A DNA stretch of 64,000 nt from Chryseolinea sp. H1M3-3 (GTDB lineage Bacteria > Bacteroidota > Bacteroidia > Cytophagales > Cyclobacteriaceae), in assembly GCF_029360725.1 (NCBI RefSeq), contig NZ_JARKMY010000014.1, positions 124,001-188,000 of the forward strand, read 5' to 3'. The position numbers were made by a program, and so were the translations under genes. The notes beneath the pieces were generated by a model. It was not told the DNA's origin. It worked only from the letters and a program-made list of their open reading frames with translations, and did no database searches. Shown here piece by piece: positions 9,292 through 19,189 of this stretch (position 1 is the first letter of the stretch; each line of letters opens with the position of its first letter).

Positions 9292-10092
9292 ATGAAATAT
9301 GCGCAATTACTTCCTCCCGCATCGATCAGTAAATATGTGAGATATTTTTGGGTGTTGGAAAACGATACACCCACGAAATCTTTCAAGATGTTACGTCCGT
9401 TAGCCGATGGTTGCCCTGGAATATTTTTTCAACATTCCTCGGCAGGAACGTTTTACGACGCCTCGAATAGGATTCTTCCTGAGGTTTATCTATACGGACA
9501 AACTATCACCCCCACCGAATTTTACATTCATGGAAATTTAAAAACCCTTGGTGTTTGCTTTTTTCCTTATGCGCTTAAATCAATATATGGATTGAATGCC
9601 AGTGAATTAACAGACAATTGTTTGGATATAACATTGCTCACTGCACAACTGAGGGATCAATTGGTCAATGCGAATTCTACTCAACGTCAGATAGAAATAT
9701 TTGCATCTCACATTGCTGAGGAGATCAAACAAAAGAATCCTACGCTCGATGGTGAAACAGAATATGCGCTAAGACAACTTATAAAATCGAAGGGGATTGT
9801 CTCATTAAAAAGTCTTCAGCAAAAATTAAAATTGTCAGAGCGGTCATTGGAAAGAAAATTTAGTCAACAGATTGGAATATCTCCCAAGTTATTTTCAAAA
9901 GTGTGTCAGTTTCAGGCTTCTCTTCATCAATTAAGGCAAAACAACTATACCAACTTGTCTGACATTGCATATGATAATGGTTTTGCCGATCAATCGCATT
10001 TCATCCGCACATTTAAAACTTTTGCTGGAATTTCGCCTTTGCAGTTTCAAAAAGGAGGCCGGAAGTCAACCGAAAACTTTTCTCTTCTCTAA
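9292..10092 (+). CDS. AraC-family transcriptional regulator
   Basis: 266 residues if translation starts at the ATG at 9292. A TTG at 9274 would add six residues (MFVHLL) and is less likely. The N-terminal ~150 residues form the small sensing domain common in Bacteroidota AraC proteins (MKYAQLLPPASISKYVRYFWVLE, DUF6597-like). The C-terminal ~100 residues carry two helix-turn-helix motifs: LKSLQQKLKLSERSLERKFSQ and the AraC signature region NLSDIAYDNGFADQSHFIRT followed by FKTFAGISPLQF. It is a DNA-binding regulator that probably controls neighbouring genes such as the NAD(P)-binding protein 64 bases downstream or the VOC gene before it. The ligand is not evident. Confidence 0.9.
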   Translation: MKYAQLLPPASISKYVRYFWVLENDTPTKSFKMLRPLADGCPGIFFQHSSAGTFYDASNRILPEVYLYGQTITPTEFYIHGNLKTLGVCFFPYALKSIYGLNASELTDNCLDITLLTAQLRDQLVNANSTQRQIEIFASHIAEEIKQKNPTLDGETEYALRQLIKSKGIVSLKSLQQKLKLSERSLERKFSQQIGISPKLFSKVCQFQASLHQLRQNNYTNLSDIAYDNGFADQSHFIRTFKTFAGISPLQFQKGGRKSTENFSLL

Positions 10093-10155
10093 AGCTGCGC
10101 GTCGGTTTTATTCTATTTTTAAGGCGAGGGGACCCATAGTTTTGGTATAAAAACT

Positions 10156-10779
10156 ATGAGAGTAATTATTTTTGGCGCCACCGGTAGTATAGGGCGACTG
10201 TTGGTTGAACAAGCTCTGGCCAAAGGGCATCTGGTCACGGCCTTTCTACGTGATCCATCCAAGCTTTGCATCAGCCATAGTAATCTCAAGGAAATTCAAG
10301 GTGATGTTCTATCCTTTGCCACTGTAGAAGACGCAGTGAGAGGTCAGGATGTTGTTTGCTGCGCGCTTGGCGATGGAAACAAAGGCAAGTTACGCGCTGA
10401 GGGTACAAAGAATATTCTTCTTGCGATGCAAAAAACAGGTGTTAATCGTTTCATTTGCCAAACTTCTCTAGGTGTAGGCGACAGTCGCGGTAACTTGAAT
10501 TTCTTCTGGAAGCATATCATGTTCGGTCTGCTGCTGAAGAAAGCTTATCAAGATCACGAGGCGCAAGAAAAGTATATCATGCAGAGTTCGATCGATTGGG
10601 TAATCGTGAGGCCAGCGGCATTTACTAACGGACCGCATACAGGTCAATACCGTCATGGTTTTGACGCCGATGACAAAACGATAACACTCAAAATTTCACG
10701 GGCCGACGTCGCCGATTTTATGTTGAGGCAAGTCACCGACAACCGCTACATTAGGAAAACGCCAGGTTTGTCATATTAA
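10156..10779 (+). CDS. NAD(P)-binding atypical short-chain dehydrogenase (NmrA-like)
   Basis: 207 residues. The N-terminal Rossmann motif IIFGATGSIGRLLVEQAL (GxxGxxG type) and the later TSLGVGDSRG segment match the NAD(P)H-binding SDR_a5/NmrA-like group. Members lack the classic YxxxK pair of ordinary SDRs and serve as reductases or redox sensors. The segment SSIDWVIVRPAAFTNGP is the family's usual C-terminal core motif. The gene follows the AraC regulator in the same direction and ends in front of a convergent hairpin terminator, so it may be a target of that regulator. Confidence 0.85.
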   Translation: MRVIIFGATGSIGRLLVEQALAKGHLVTAFLRDPSKLCISHSNLKEIQGDVLSFATVEDAVRGQDVVCCALGDGNKGKLRAEGTKNILLAMQKTGVNRFICQTSLGVGDSRGNLNFFWKHIMFGLLLKKAYQDHEAQEKYIMQSSIDWVIVRPAAFTNGPHTGQYRHGFDADDKTITLKISRADVADFMLRQVTDNRYIRKTPGLSY

Positions 10780-10807
10780 TGGAATAACATGAATGGATAA
10801 AAACAAC

Positions 10808-10846
10808 GATTTAGATTGACTCTAAAATAGATCGTCAATCTAAATC
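10808..10846. terminator. Bidirectional hairpin terminator between convergent genes
   Basis: A perfect 13-bp inverted repeat, GATTTAGATTGAC and GTCAATCTAAATC, flanks a 13-base loop. It lies between the rightward gene ending at 10779 and the leftward gene whose stop is at 10852. The rightward T-tract is weak (ATTCTTT), so termination strength is uncertain, but the placement is typical of a shared terminator. Confidence 0.65.
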
Positions 10847-10851
10847 ATTCT

Positions 10852-11229
10852 TTAAAACTGATGTAATTGAATCAGATTGCCACACGTATCTTCAAATATG
10901 GCTTCAATTCCGTAATCTGTTTTCGTAGGTTCTTTTCTAAACACAACACCCTTGTTTTTCAATCGCTCATGCTCTTTATAAATATCACCGGCTGTAAAAA
11001 CTATGACTGGTAAACCAGAAGCAAACAACCCTTCCTGATAGGTTTTTGCAATAGGATTGTTGTTAGGCTCAAGAAGTAACGATGTGCCTTCTGGTTCTTC
11101 CGGCGACGCCACAATCGCCAAATATGCTTCCGGTACATACATTTTCTTTACGAAACCCAGGACCTCGGTATAAAACTTGTATGCTTCGATGGGGTTGTGC
11201 ACAAATACACTGGTTAGTCCGATTTTCAT
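10852..11229 (-). CDS. VOC-family protein
   Basis: 125 residues forming one VOC module pair: MKIGLTSVFVHNPIEAYKFYTEVLGF at the start, and a second half with VIVFTAGDIYKEHERLKNKG ending GIEAIFEDTCGNLIQLHQF. This matches the glyoxalase/bleomycin-resistance group, whose members bind a metal with residues spread over both halves. The gene is leftward and follows the DUF4199 gene by 21 bases, so it is probably the last gene of a LuxR-DUF4199-VOC unit. Its substrate is unknown. Confidence 0.85.
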   Translation of the reverse strand: MKIGLTSVFVHNPIEAYKFYTEVLGFVKKMYVPEAYLAIVASPEEPEGTSLLLEPNNNPIAKTYQEGLFASGLPVIVFTAGDIYKEHERLKNKGVVFRKEPTKTDYGIEAIFEDTCGNLIQLHQF

Positions 11230-11250
11230 ATTGATAAGTCTGTTAGTTTA

Positions 11251-11790
11251 TTATGCAGCCGCAGGTGATGATGCTTTTGTTTTTCGCTTTAGAAAGAGCG
11301 CGCTGATCAATGAAATAATAAGACCGACAGGAAAAACCTCTGAGAAAGTAATCACTACAACAAATAGCGGATTCTTATACATTTCTTTAAAGTTGGCCAT
11401 TTCGGTTGTTTTTTCTCTCAGCTCCTCTTCGGTTGCACCACTCTCCCGCGCATCCTTTAATACATGTGGAATATATTTATCCAGAAAGTCGGGGATAAAA
11501 ATGTAGTAATCGATCAGCCAGACGATAACATATATTGCCGAAGCTATGAGGGTAATATATAGACCTGTTTGAAAAGCTTTTCCGAACGTGATCATGCCAC
11601 CATTATATTTGTCCCGGTAATTTTTAACTCCCACAAAAACCAGGGAAAAAACTGCTATCATTCCGGCATAGCCTACAACATCATTGGTTTGCATATCAGG
11701 ATTGGTGTAACACTCGTTCGCAGCATACACCATAAATGACGTAATGATCAATCCCGCTACCGATCCGAAAACCCATACATTTTTTTTCAT
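11251..11790 (-). CDS. DUF4199 membrane protein
   Basis: 179 residues from the ATG at 11790. An upstream ATG at 11838 would add 16 mostly polar residues and spoil the membrane start. Four hydrophobic segments can be seen, around residues 6-24, 38-55, 73-95 and 140-162. A charged loop (KYIPHVLKDARESGATEEELREKTTEMANFK) separates the last two, and a KRK-rich tail ends the protein. This architecture, with the GGMITFGKAFQTGL motif, matches DUF4199, a family of unknown function common in Bacteroidota. It sits beside a membrane-anchored LuxR-type regulator that points the same way, a pairing that suggests a linked role. Confidence 0.8.
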   Translation of the reverse strand: MKKNVWVFGSVAGLIITSFMVYAANECYTNPDMQTNDVVGYAGMIAVFSLVFVGVKNYRDKYNGGMITFGKAFQTGLYITLIASAIYVIVWLIDYYIFIPDFLDKYIPHVLKDARESGATEEELREKTTEMANFKEMYKNPLFVVVITFSEVFPVGLIISLISALFLKRKTKASSPAAA

Positions 11791-11903
11791 ACGATTATTC
11801 TTTTTGACTTCACGACAAAAATGTAGCGTAACCGTCATTTTTGACTCATACTTTAGGATGAATTTGGAAGGGCTGGGAATATTTTCAGCCTTAAGGATGA
11901 TCT

Positions 11904-12398
11904 TTAAGGAATAATACTAAGCTTTTTAGCTTTGTCTACGGCTTGCGTTCTGCGCGCCACGCCTAATTTTTCAAAAAGATTACGGGAATGAGTTTTAACC
12001 GTACTCAGCGAAAGGAATAATTTTTCCGCTATTTCATGATTGCTCAATCCCTCCGCCATCAATTGTAAAACTTCTATCTCACGCTTACTTAGATTGAGAT
12101 TCGTCAATGCCGTTTCATTTAATTCGAACGCATTGTTGTTAACGTAAATTTGTTTTTCTACAATAACAGTCTCGATTTTTGGTTTTGTCAATTTTAGCGC
12201 CAGCCAAATTCCCAACCCGGTAAAAATCAGCGCAATACCACCCGCGTAAACTTCGAAAGCATGATCGATAATAATGAAGCGCAACTGAAGCCATTTCAAC
12301 AAAAACAGCAACAAGGCCATCGATACACCATAAAGGATGAGACGCTTATTCTTGATTAGAAAATCTTTGGCCATCGACGACTGCAATTTGCTCATCAC
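11904..12398 (-). CDS. Membrane-anchored LuxR-type transcriptional regulator
   Basis: 164 residues. Two membrane segments lie near residues 20-36 and 50-67. A short linker leads to a C-terminal LuxR helix-turn-helix ([54 protein letters not shown], spanning ~100-155). No receiver or sensor domain is present. The protein therefore looks like a regulator that binds DNA while tethered to the inner membrane, possibly sensing its neighbour. It precedes DUF4199 and VOC genes in the same direction and is probably their activator or repressor. The likely start is the ATG at 12398, with a second ATG eight codons later. Confidence 0.85.
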   Translation of the reverse strand: MMSKLQSSMAKDFLIKNKRLILYGVSMALLLFLLKWLQLRFIIIDHAFEVYAGGIALIFTGLGIWLALKLTKPKIETVIVEKQIYVNNNAFELNETALTNLNLSKREIEVLQLMAEGLSNHEIAEKLFLSLSTVKTHSRNLFEKLGVARRTQAVDKAKKLSIIP

Positions 12399-12432
12399 AA
12401 ATCTACAATCGCCAAACGAAAATGTACAATTA

Positions 12433-13797
12433 TCAGGGCCGGATTAAAGTCCCATCTCTTTTTCTAACCTGCCAGTTCGATTTGGTTGTTATGGGATACT
12501 TAGCAGCCTCTTTTTCATTAATGTCTACACCGATACCCGGAACTTCATTAACAGACATGTATCCATTTTTCATTGTTGGGCATCCTGAAAAAACCTCGAG
12601 CATCTTATCAGAAAAAGAAACTGCCTCCTGAATTCCAAAATTCCAAACAGCAAGATCGATATGTGCGTGCGCTGCATGGCCTACTGGCGAGACATCGCCC
12701 GGACCGTGAAAGGCGGTTTTAATATTAAACCACTCTCCTAGCCTGGCAATTTTCATCGCAGGTGTAATGCCTCCGATTTGAGACACATGAACACGGATGT
12801 AGTCAAACCATTGATTCACCATGGGCATTTTAAATTCATTAATGTTGTTGAACAGTTCTCCCATAGCAATGGGTACTGACGTGCTTGCGCGAAGTTGTTT
12901 AAACCATTCCATGTTCTCCGGAGAAAAAGGATCTTCGATAAAAAACGGGTTATAATCTTCCAGCTTTTTGATCATATTAATGGCATCCATCGGTTGAACC
13001 CGTTCGTGAATATCGTGTAACAATTCGACCTCTTCCCCACAACGTTTGCGCACAACGTCAAACATTTGTGGAACGGACTTGAGGTACAATCTTTCATTCA
13101 TGTAGTTATCAGACGCCATTCCAAAACCAGCTTCTTTAAAGTCAGGCTTATCGGCTGCTCCCGCTGCTCCAACCGCCCCATACCCCCCCTGTTGTATACG
13201 AACATATTTGAAACCATCGGCAATAATTTTCTGCGCATGATCTGCAACAGCTTCCGGTGTATTGCCGCTGGCATGTGTATAACATGGAACGGCGAAACGC
13301 ACTTTCCCTCCAAGCAATTGATACACCGGCATGTTTGCGCGTTTTCCTTTTATATCCCACAGCGCTTCATCCAGCCCACTTATCGCGTTGTTTAAAACAG
13401 GACCATTACGCCAATACGAACTTACATAAACGGCATTCCACATGTCTTCAATGTTGTCAACATCTCTGCCTATACAAAACTCATTCAGATAGCTGTTGAT
13501 GGCGGTGACCACAGCAAAAGCCCTTTGTGTAAACGTAGCACATCCCAAACCATATAAGCCAGGTTCTGTTGTTTCAACTTTTACAACAATCAGGTTTGAT
13601 CCCTGCGGCGCCGTTGCAATCGCTTTTACACTCTTGATTTTAACCGGCGGCAATCCCTTGGCATAAGAAGGTGTAACATAGTCTTCTGCACGCGACTGGT
13701 GCGTTCCTAGCAATCCTAAAACACCAGCAGCAGAACTAACGCCAATCATTTTTAACGCTTCTCTGCGCCCTGATCTGAGATTATTTTTTGTTTCCAT
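12433..13797 (-). CDS. Tat-exported mannonate-dehydratase-like enolase-superfamily enzyme (ManD/RspA type)
   Basis: 454 residues from the ATG at 13797. A further ATG at 13833 would add 12 residues. Residues 11-37 look like a Tat signal ([15 protein letters not shown], ending SRAED). The rest is an enolase-superfamily protein: capping domain to ~165, then the barrel. ManD-type residues are all present in this numbering: Arg167 and Tyr173, the DIH pair Asp262/His264, Glu288 (FFIEDPF), Glu314 (MGELFNN) and His364 ([15 protein letters not shown]). ManD-family enzymes dehydrate D-mannonate or D-gluconate. Activity is predicted, not shown. An export signal on such an enzyme is unusual. It is divergent from another Tat-signal protein starting at 14139. 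Confidence 0.85.
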   Translation of the reverse strand: METKNNLRSGRREALKMIGVSSAAGVLGLLGTHQSRAEDYVTPSYAKGLPPVKIKSVKAIATAPQGSNLIVVKVETTEPGLYGLGCATFTQRAFAVVTAINSYLNEFCIGRDVDNIEDMWNAVYVSSYWRNGPVLNNAISGLDEALWDIKGKRANMPVYQLLGGKVRFAVPCYTHASGNTPEAVADHAQKIIADGFKYVRIQQGGYGAVGAAGAADKPDFKEAGFGMASDNYMNERLYLKSVPQMFDVVRKRCGEEVELLHDIHERVQPMDAINMIKKLEDYNPFFIEDPFSPENMEWFKQLRASTSVPIAMGELFNNINEFKMPMVNQWFDYIRVHVSQIGGITPAMKIARLGEWFNIKTAFHGPGDVSPVGHAAHAHIDLAVWNFGIQEAVSFSDKMLEVFSGCPTMKNGYMSVNEVPGIGVDINEKEAAKYPITTKSNWQVRKRDGTLIRP

Positions 13798-14138
13798 GTT
13801 ATATGTAGGTTGGTTGTGGTTTAATGTATTCAAGCTCGCAAAACCTCACCTTAAATTTGATGGAAAAATTGTGGAATCCTAGTGTGGGTAATTGTTGTCG
13901 ACAAGATATTTAAAAGACATGCGCTTATCATAGGAAAGCAAATACAAAAATGGCTTAGGCAAAATTTGATTGGTTATCATTCTTAGGGCGCTGGATTCAC
14001 CAGCTTCTCACGTATCGAATTATGAACATGTTCTATTGACATGACCGATTACGGGTAGTTTCCAGTCGTATTTAATTCCTGTCCTCTGCCATATTATTTC
14101 TTGTGTTTTCCTTCCGAAATAATATATCTTACTTAACT
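13798..14138. other. Divergent intergenic control region between two Tat-exported proteins
   Basis: About 340 bases between the leftward ManD-like gene and the rightward glycosidase-like gene. It must hold both promoters. I could not find a convincing TAnnTTTG -7 box with a -33 TTG, an inverted-repeat operator, or any short gene. Confidence 0.5.
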
Positions 14139-16343
14139 ATGGACAGACGAAAATTTATTAAAACATCCACTGTAGTTGGTGGTGCGGCAATTTTTGGAAA
14201 CACCTTTGCCAGGTCAACACAGCCTTTCAATACTGCAATTGAAGCACCGTGGTTTGACAGGTCCATGCGGTGGGCGCAGTTGGCCTTCGTCGAAAATGAT
14301 CCTGGCCGCTACGACCCGGATTTTTGGCTCGACTATTTTAGAAAGATTCATGCCGATGGTGTACTTCTAAGTGCCGGAGGAATTGTAGCCTTTTACCCAA
14401 CTACTATCCCATTGCATCATCGCAGCGATTGGCTGGGAAATTCTGATCCGTTGGGATATTTAGTGAATGGCTGCCGCAAAATGAACATGTCGATTATTTT
14501 AAGAACCGACCCACATGCCGCGCGGCAAAATGTTTATGAAGCGCACCCCGATTGGATTGCCGTTGGGGTTGACGGGAAACAACGGAGACACTGGGCGAAC
14601 AAAGATTTGTGGGTAACCTGCGCATTAGGTCCTTTCAATTTTGAGTTCATGACTGCAGTGAATAAGGAGATCATGGAACGTTACCAACCCGAAGCCATAT
14701 TTTCGAACCGATGGTCTGGCCATGGTATTTGCTATTGCCAACATTGCAAATCAAATTTCAAGAACTTCTCAGGGTTCGATCTACCGAAAACAAATCAATC
14801 GGGGTTGAGCACGGCCATGGCGAGTGGTGATTTAAATGATCCTGCGTACAGGCAATACAGGGTGTGGCGAACAAACCGGTTGAAAGAACTTTGGTTCTTA
14901 TGGGATTCAGAAATAAGAAAACAGAAGTCAACAGCCCGTTACATTCCGAATGGTTTTCCCGATAAGCTTATTACGGGCCAGCATTCAGACTTTTTCTTCG
15001 CCGATCAGCAAGCACGAAGTGGCATCATTCCACCATGGTCCAATGGCAAACATGCCAAAGAACTCCGTGCTACCATGGGGATGAAACCCCAAGTCGGAAT
15101 TTTTAGTGTGGGTATTGAGGAGCAATATCGCTGGAAAGACTCCGTTCAAAGCAATGCTGAAATCAGAGTGTGGGTGGCTGAAGGTGTTGCCAACGGACTT
15201 CGCCCCTGCTTCGTAAAGTTTGGCGGCTACATTTTTGACAAGCGATGGATGGACACCGTTCAGCGCATGTATCAAAAATATTATGACATTGAAAAATACC
15301 TTAGAAACACGGCCCCCATCGTTCGTGCCGGCGTTGTTTATTCAGAGCAGACCGATCAAAACTACGGCGGCAAACCGTGGCAAAAAAATTATGATGATCA
15401 CGCCTATGGAATTTATCACGCATTGATTGAAGATCGCATTCCCTTTGAAATGGTGAATGACCGTTTGTTGGATGAGCAACATCTTAAAGACTACAAGCTA
15501 TTGATACTTCCCAACATTGCGGCTTTGTCGGATGACCAATGTGATCAACTTCGAAAATTTGTAGACCGTGGAGGGAGTTTGCTAGCAACCTACGAAACCT
15601 CCCTTTATGATGAGGAGGGAAAACCCCGAACCGAGTTTGGTTTATCCGACGTATTTGGCGTATCGTACAGCCACAACGTTGAAGGCCCATTGCAGAACAG
15701 TTATTTAAGGTTAAACGGCGATCCGAACACTAAAGGCTTCCATCCCGTTTTAAAAGATCTGGCGGATGCTTATCGTATTATTAATGGAACGCACCGCGTG
15801 AATGTTACCGCTAAAGGAGATTTTCCCAGTCCGGTTACGCTGGTCCCCACATACCCGGATCTTCCGATGGAAGATGTTTACCCGCGAAATACGGACACCG
15901 ATATCCGTGAACTTTATTTAAGGGAATCGGGTAAAGCAAGGGTCGCTTATTTTACCGGTGATCTGGATCGAACTTTTTGGCAAATTCAGAGCCTTGACCA
16001 CGGCAGGCTTTTAAAGAACACGATCCGGTGGGCATTGAATGAAGAACCTATGGTGAATGTTAGGGCACCAGGTGTAATTGACGTAACAACCTGGCGTCAG
16101 GAAAAATCCATGACCGTTCACCTGGTCAACCTTACCAATCCAATGATGATGAAAGGACCTTTCCGGGAGCTGATACCCGTGGATGCAAAAGTAGACATAC
16201 GGATTCCTGAAAATATGAAAGTGACTGGAGTGAAATTACTTTTGCGTGGCGACAAGGTGGATTACAAAATAAATAACCAAGTTATATCCGTATCCATTCC
16301 GCGGATTGAAGACCATGAGATTATCGGAATTGATATCGGTTAA
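14139..16343 (+). CDS. Tat-exported glycosidase-like protein (GHL6 with beta-galactosidase trimerisation-type domain)
   Basis: 734 residues from the ATG at 14139, where the twin-arginine signal begins (DRRKFIKTSTVVGGAAIFG). An in-frame start at 14103 would add 12 hydrophobic residues before it. Residues ~35-420 resemble the hypothetical glycosyl hydrolase 6 barrel (HADGVLLSAGGIVAFYPT, AIFSNRWSGHGICYCQHC). Residues ~440-650 resemble the beta-galactosidase trimerisation domain (YKLLILPNIAALSDDQCDQLRKFVDRGGSLLATYE). The C-terminal ~100 residues are a beta-rich domain. The catalytic acid cannot be assigned with certainty. Its divergent ManD-like partner suggests joint processing of a sugar acid or uronide-containing glycan outside the cytoplasm. 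Confidence 0.75.
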   Translation: MDRRKFIKTSTVVGGAAIFGNTFARSTQPFNTAIEAPWFDRSMRWAQLAFVENDPGRYDPDFWLDYFRKIHADGVLLSAGGIVAFYPTTIPLHHRSDWLGNSDPLGYLVNGCRKMNMSIILRTDPHAARQNVYEAHPDWIAVGVDGKQRRHWANKDLWVTCALGPFNFEFMTAVNKEIMERYQPEAIFSNRWSGHGICYCQHCKSNFKNFSGFDLPKTNQSGLSTAMASGDLNDPAYRQYRVWRTNRLKELWFLWDSEIRKQKSTARYIPNGFPDKLITGQHSDFFFADQQARSGIIPPWSNGKHAKELRATMGMKPQVGIFSVGIEEQYRWKDSVQSNAEIRVWVAEGVANGLRPCFVKFGGYIFDKRWMDTVQRMYQKYYDIEKYLRNTAPIVRAGVVYSEQTDQNYGGKPWQKNYDDHAYGIYHALIEDRIPFEMVNDRLLDEQHLKDYKLLILPNIAALSDDQCDQLRKFVDRGGSLLATYETSLYDEEGKPRTEFGLSDVFGVSYSHNVEGPLQNSYLRLNGDPNTKGFHPVLKDLADAYRIINGTHRVNVTAKGDFPSPVTLVPTYPDLPMEDVYPRNTDTDIRELYLRESGKARVAYFTGDLDRTFWQIQSLDHGRLLKNTIRWALNEEPMVNVRAPGVIDVTTWRQEKSMTVHLVNLTNPMMMKGPFRELIPVDAKVDIRIPENMKVTGVKLLLRGDKVDYKINNQVISVSIPRIEDHEIIGIDIG

Positions 16344-16605
16344 CGGACTCCTTTAACCTCATTGCAATAAAGATTGACTTAACAAAAATTAAAATAGATT
16401 CAATAGGGCCTCCAACGAAATCGAATGCACGAAACAGTCGAATAAAGTCCCGGCCATCAGGATGAGAAATGCGTTTCAATCTGGTGCGAATCACACATCA
16501 ACATTCAGACAGCCCACAATTCCGCATCAATAATTGATCGATCGACCGAGGCCTCAAAAACACTAAACACGCCTCGCTCAGCATCTACTTTAAAAACCAA
16601 TATGT

Positions 16606-16613
16606 TATATTTG
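16606..16613 (+). promoter_or_regulatory. Candidate -7 box before the FtsX-type permease
   Basis: TATATTTG matches the Bacteroidota -7 consensus TAnnTTTG and lies 15 bases before the ATG at 16629. No TTG is seen at the -33 position, and the implied leader is very short, so this is only a suggestion. Confidence 0.25.
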
Positions 16614-16628
16614 TTCGCCCGAACTTAA

Positions 16629-19049
16629 ATGGTAAAAAATTATTTGAAAATCGCTCTCCGCTTCATGTTGAGGCAAAAGGGCTTTTCGATCATCAACATT
16701 GCCGGCCTAACCATCGGCATCACCTGCAGCCTGCTGATTATTCTTTACATCCAGGATGAACTCAGTTATGATAAATTTCATTCTGATGCAGAGCGAATCT
16801 ACCGTTTAGGGACCAAAGGCGTGCTGGAAGGCAAAAAAATAAACTCAGCGCAAACGGGTGTCAAGGTAGCAGAAGGACTTGAGCAAGACATATCCGAAAT
16901 TGAAAGCACAGTTCGCATAGCGAGTTGGGAAACTTTTCCGGTTCGGTACGAAGATCAATCCTTCACGGAGGCTAAATTGTTATTGGTTGATCCCAACTTC
17001 TTTCGGTTTTTCAATTTCAAATTAATCGAAGGGCATCCCGACAGCGTCCTTCAGGGGGAAGGAAAAGTTGTCATGACCGAATCGACCGCTAAGCGATATT
17101 TTAATTACAAGGGGAAAGGCGATCGATCACCGCTTGGAAAGACATTAATTCTTGCACAAGGATATACTGCAAAAGTCACGGGTATTGCCGAAGATCCGCC
17201 ACTCAATTCTCATTTTCATTTCACATTACTCCTTTCTCTGTCTTCATACACAAGCGCAGAACCCGGAGACTATATGACAAGACGGGTTTTCACGTACTTC
17301 AAAATCAAACCAGGTGAAACGACTGAAAATGTGTTTGTCAAATTCAATAAGATCATTGAGTATAAAATTGGTGCAGAACTCGAACAGGTACATCATACAA
17401 CCCTCGCCGATTTTAAAGCGGCTGGCAATGATGTTGCTTTTTTTTCGCAGCCGTTGCTTGACATTCACCTAAGGTCACAACTGAATGATGAGATCGAACC
17501 CAACAGCGACGTTCAATACCTCTACACCTTCGGAATCATCGCATTGTTCATAACATTGCTGGCATGTATCAACTTTATGAACTTGTCAACAGCCAGGTCA
17601 GCAAGCCGGGCGAAGGAAGTTGGCATCCGCAAAGCAGTAGGTGCTCCATACAACCGGTTGGTAACGCAATTTCTCTTAGAGTCCTATTTGTTTATTATCC
17701 TGGCCGTTGTGATTTCCTTGCTCCTGATCATAGCCATCTTACCAATATTCAATTACTTCACGCACAAGCAACTCAGCATTTCTGTACTTGTACAACCGGC
17801 ATTTCTGGGGCTGACCATTGGATGTATTGTATTGTCAGGGTTACTGGCCGGAAGTTATCCAGCCTTTTATTTATCCCACTTCAGTCCAGTTGAAGTATTA
17901 AAAGGCAAACTTCGTGAACAACTACGCAGTTACGGAATAAGAAACGGGTTAGTGATTTTTCAATTCTTTATTTCGTCAGTCCTTATAGTTTCTACTTTAG
18001 TTGTGTATTTACAAATCCGATATATACAGCAGGCAAACGTTGGTTTTGATAAGGCAAATGTCATCAACCTGCTACACACGCGAAACCTGGGTAAAAATGG
18101 TGTTGCATTTAAAAAAGAATTGTTGTCGCATGTCGAAATTGTTTCTGCTAGTTATGCAAGCAGGCTTCCGCCTAACATTGATTGGCAATATTTATTCAGA
18201 CTCGTGGATACGGAAAAAGAATATCTTTTCAATGTGTACGAGGTCGATTGGGATCACCAGGAAACAATGCGGTATGAAATGGTAGCCGGACGTTTTTTTT
18301 CTGAACAAAATCCTGCCGACACTAACGCCGTCATCCTCAACGAAACTGCTGCCAGACAACTCGGACTTACAATCTTCAAAGGAAAAAAACTTTTTTCTAC
18401 TTATGACCATTCCAACCGTGAACGGGAAATCATAGGAATTATTAAAGATTTCAATTTTGCATCTTTGAAAGAACCGATTCAACCGTTGGCTATCACCCTT
18501 GGGCCGCAACCAAATTGGGAGATTGGTATCCGGCTTTCACCGGGCAACACCCAAGAGAAGATCGGGTTGATAAAATCGATCTGGAACAAGTACGCCAATC
18601 ATGCACCGTTTGAATATACTTTTCTGGACAAAAATTTTGAGGCTACGCATAAAACAGAAAAACGCATCGGATTTATTTTTCTATTGTTTACGTCGCTCGC
18701 AATATTCATTGCATGCCTGGGTTTGTTTGGATTGGCGACCTTCACTGCAGAACAACGAACCAAGGAAATTGGAATCCGAAAAGTTGTTGGCGCCAGCATT
18801 CAAGATATCGTGTTAATGATCAACCAGGACTTCATGAAGCTAGTAGGGGTAGCCAACTTGTTAGCCTGGCCTGTTGCCTGGTGGATCATGCATTCGTGGT
18901 TAACGCAATTTGCGTTTCGGATATCGTTTCCATGGTGGTCATTGCTTTTTGCATGTATCATTACGTTGCTAATTGCATTTATCTCGATAAGTTTTCAAGC
19001 TGTAAGAGCTGCCAGAGGTAACCCTGTAAAATCTCTGCGAAACGAATAG
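16629..19049 (+). CDS. FtsX/MacB-type ABC transporter permease
   Basis: 806 residues with two permease halves, the large form typical of Cytophagales. The first membrane segment is at ~20-40 (FSIINIAGLTIGITCSLLIILYI), followed by a periplasmic MacB_PCD domain. Three membrane segments lie at ~300-430, with the permease motif SRAKEVGIRKAVGAP. A second periplasmic domain follows, and the final three segments include EQRTKEIGIRKVVGAS. These proteins pair with an ATPase of the LolD/MacB type to move lipoproteins, peptides or toxic compounds, or to transmit force. No ATPase gene lies nearby, so the partner must be encoded elsewhere. The gene stands alone between a ~280-base gap and the cupin gene. 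Confidence 0.9.
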   Translation: MVKNYLKIALRFMLRQKGFSIINIAGLTIGITCSLLIILYIQDELSYDKFHSDAERIYRLGTKGVLEGKKINSAQTGVKVAEGLEQDISEIESTVRIASWETFPVRYEDQSFTEAKLLLVDPNFFRFFNFKLIEGHPDSVLQGEGKVVMTESTAKRYFNYKGKGDRSPLGKTLILAQGYTAKVTGIAEDPPLNSHFHFTLLLSLSSYTSAEPGDYMTRRVFTYFKIKPGETTENVFVKFNKIIEYKIGAELEQVHHTTLADFKAAGNDVAFFSQPLLDIHLRSQLNDEIEPNSDVQYLYTFGIIALFITLLACINFMNLSTARSASRAKEVGIRKAVGAPYNRLVTQFLLESYLFIILAVVISLLLIIAILPIFNYFTHKQLSISVLVQPAFLGLTIGCIVLSGLLAGSYPAFYLSHFSPVEVLKGKLREQLRSYGIRNGLVIFQFFISSVLIVSTLVVYLQIRYIQQANVGFDKANVINLLHTRNLGKNGVAFKKELLSHVEIVSASYASRLPPNIDWQYLFRLVDTEKEYLFNVYEVDWDHQETMRYEMVAGRFFSEQNPADTNAVILNETAARQLGLTIFKGKKLFSTYDHSNREREIIGIIKDFNFASLKEPIQPLAITLGPQPNWEIGIRLSPGNTQEKIGLIKSIWNKYANHAPFEYTFLDKNFEATHKTEKRIGFIFLLFTSLAIFIACLGLFGLATFTAEQRTKEIGIRKVVGASIQDIVLMINQDFMKLVGVANLLAWPVAWWIMHSWLTQFAFRISFPWWSLLFACIITLLIAFISISFQAVRAARGNPVKSLRNE

Positions 19050-19189
19050 AGGTGTAGTTTGTTGGTGGCGCCGTTGCTTCGATACCTTTCGTATTACAAT
19101 CATTTATTTTTGCTTAATTATTCTCATTTGCTGCGATTGTGAGAAAATCAGCGCACCTTACCAAACATTATATCTTAATACCTACTAAC

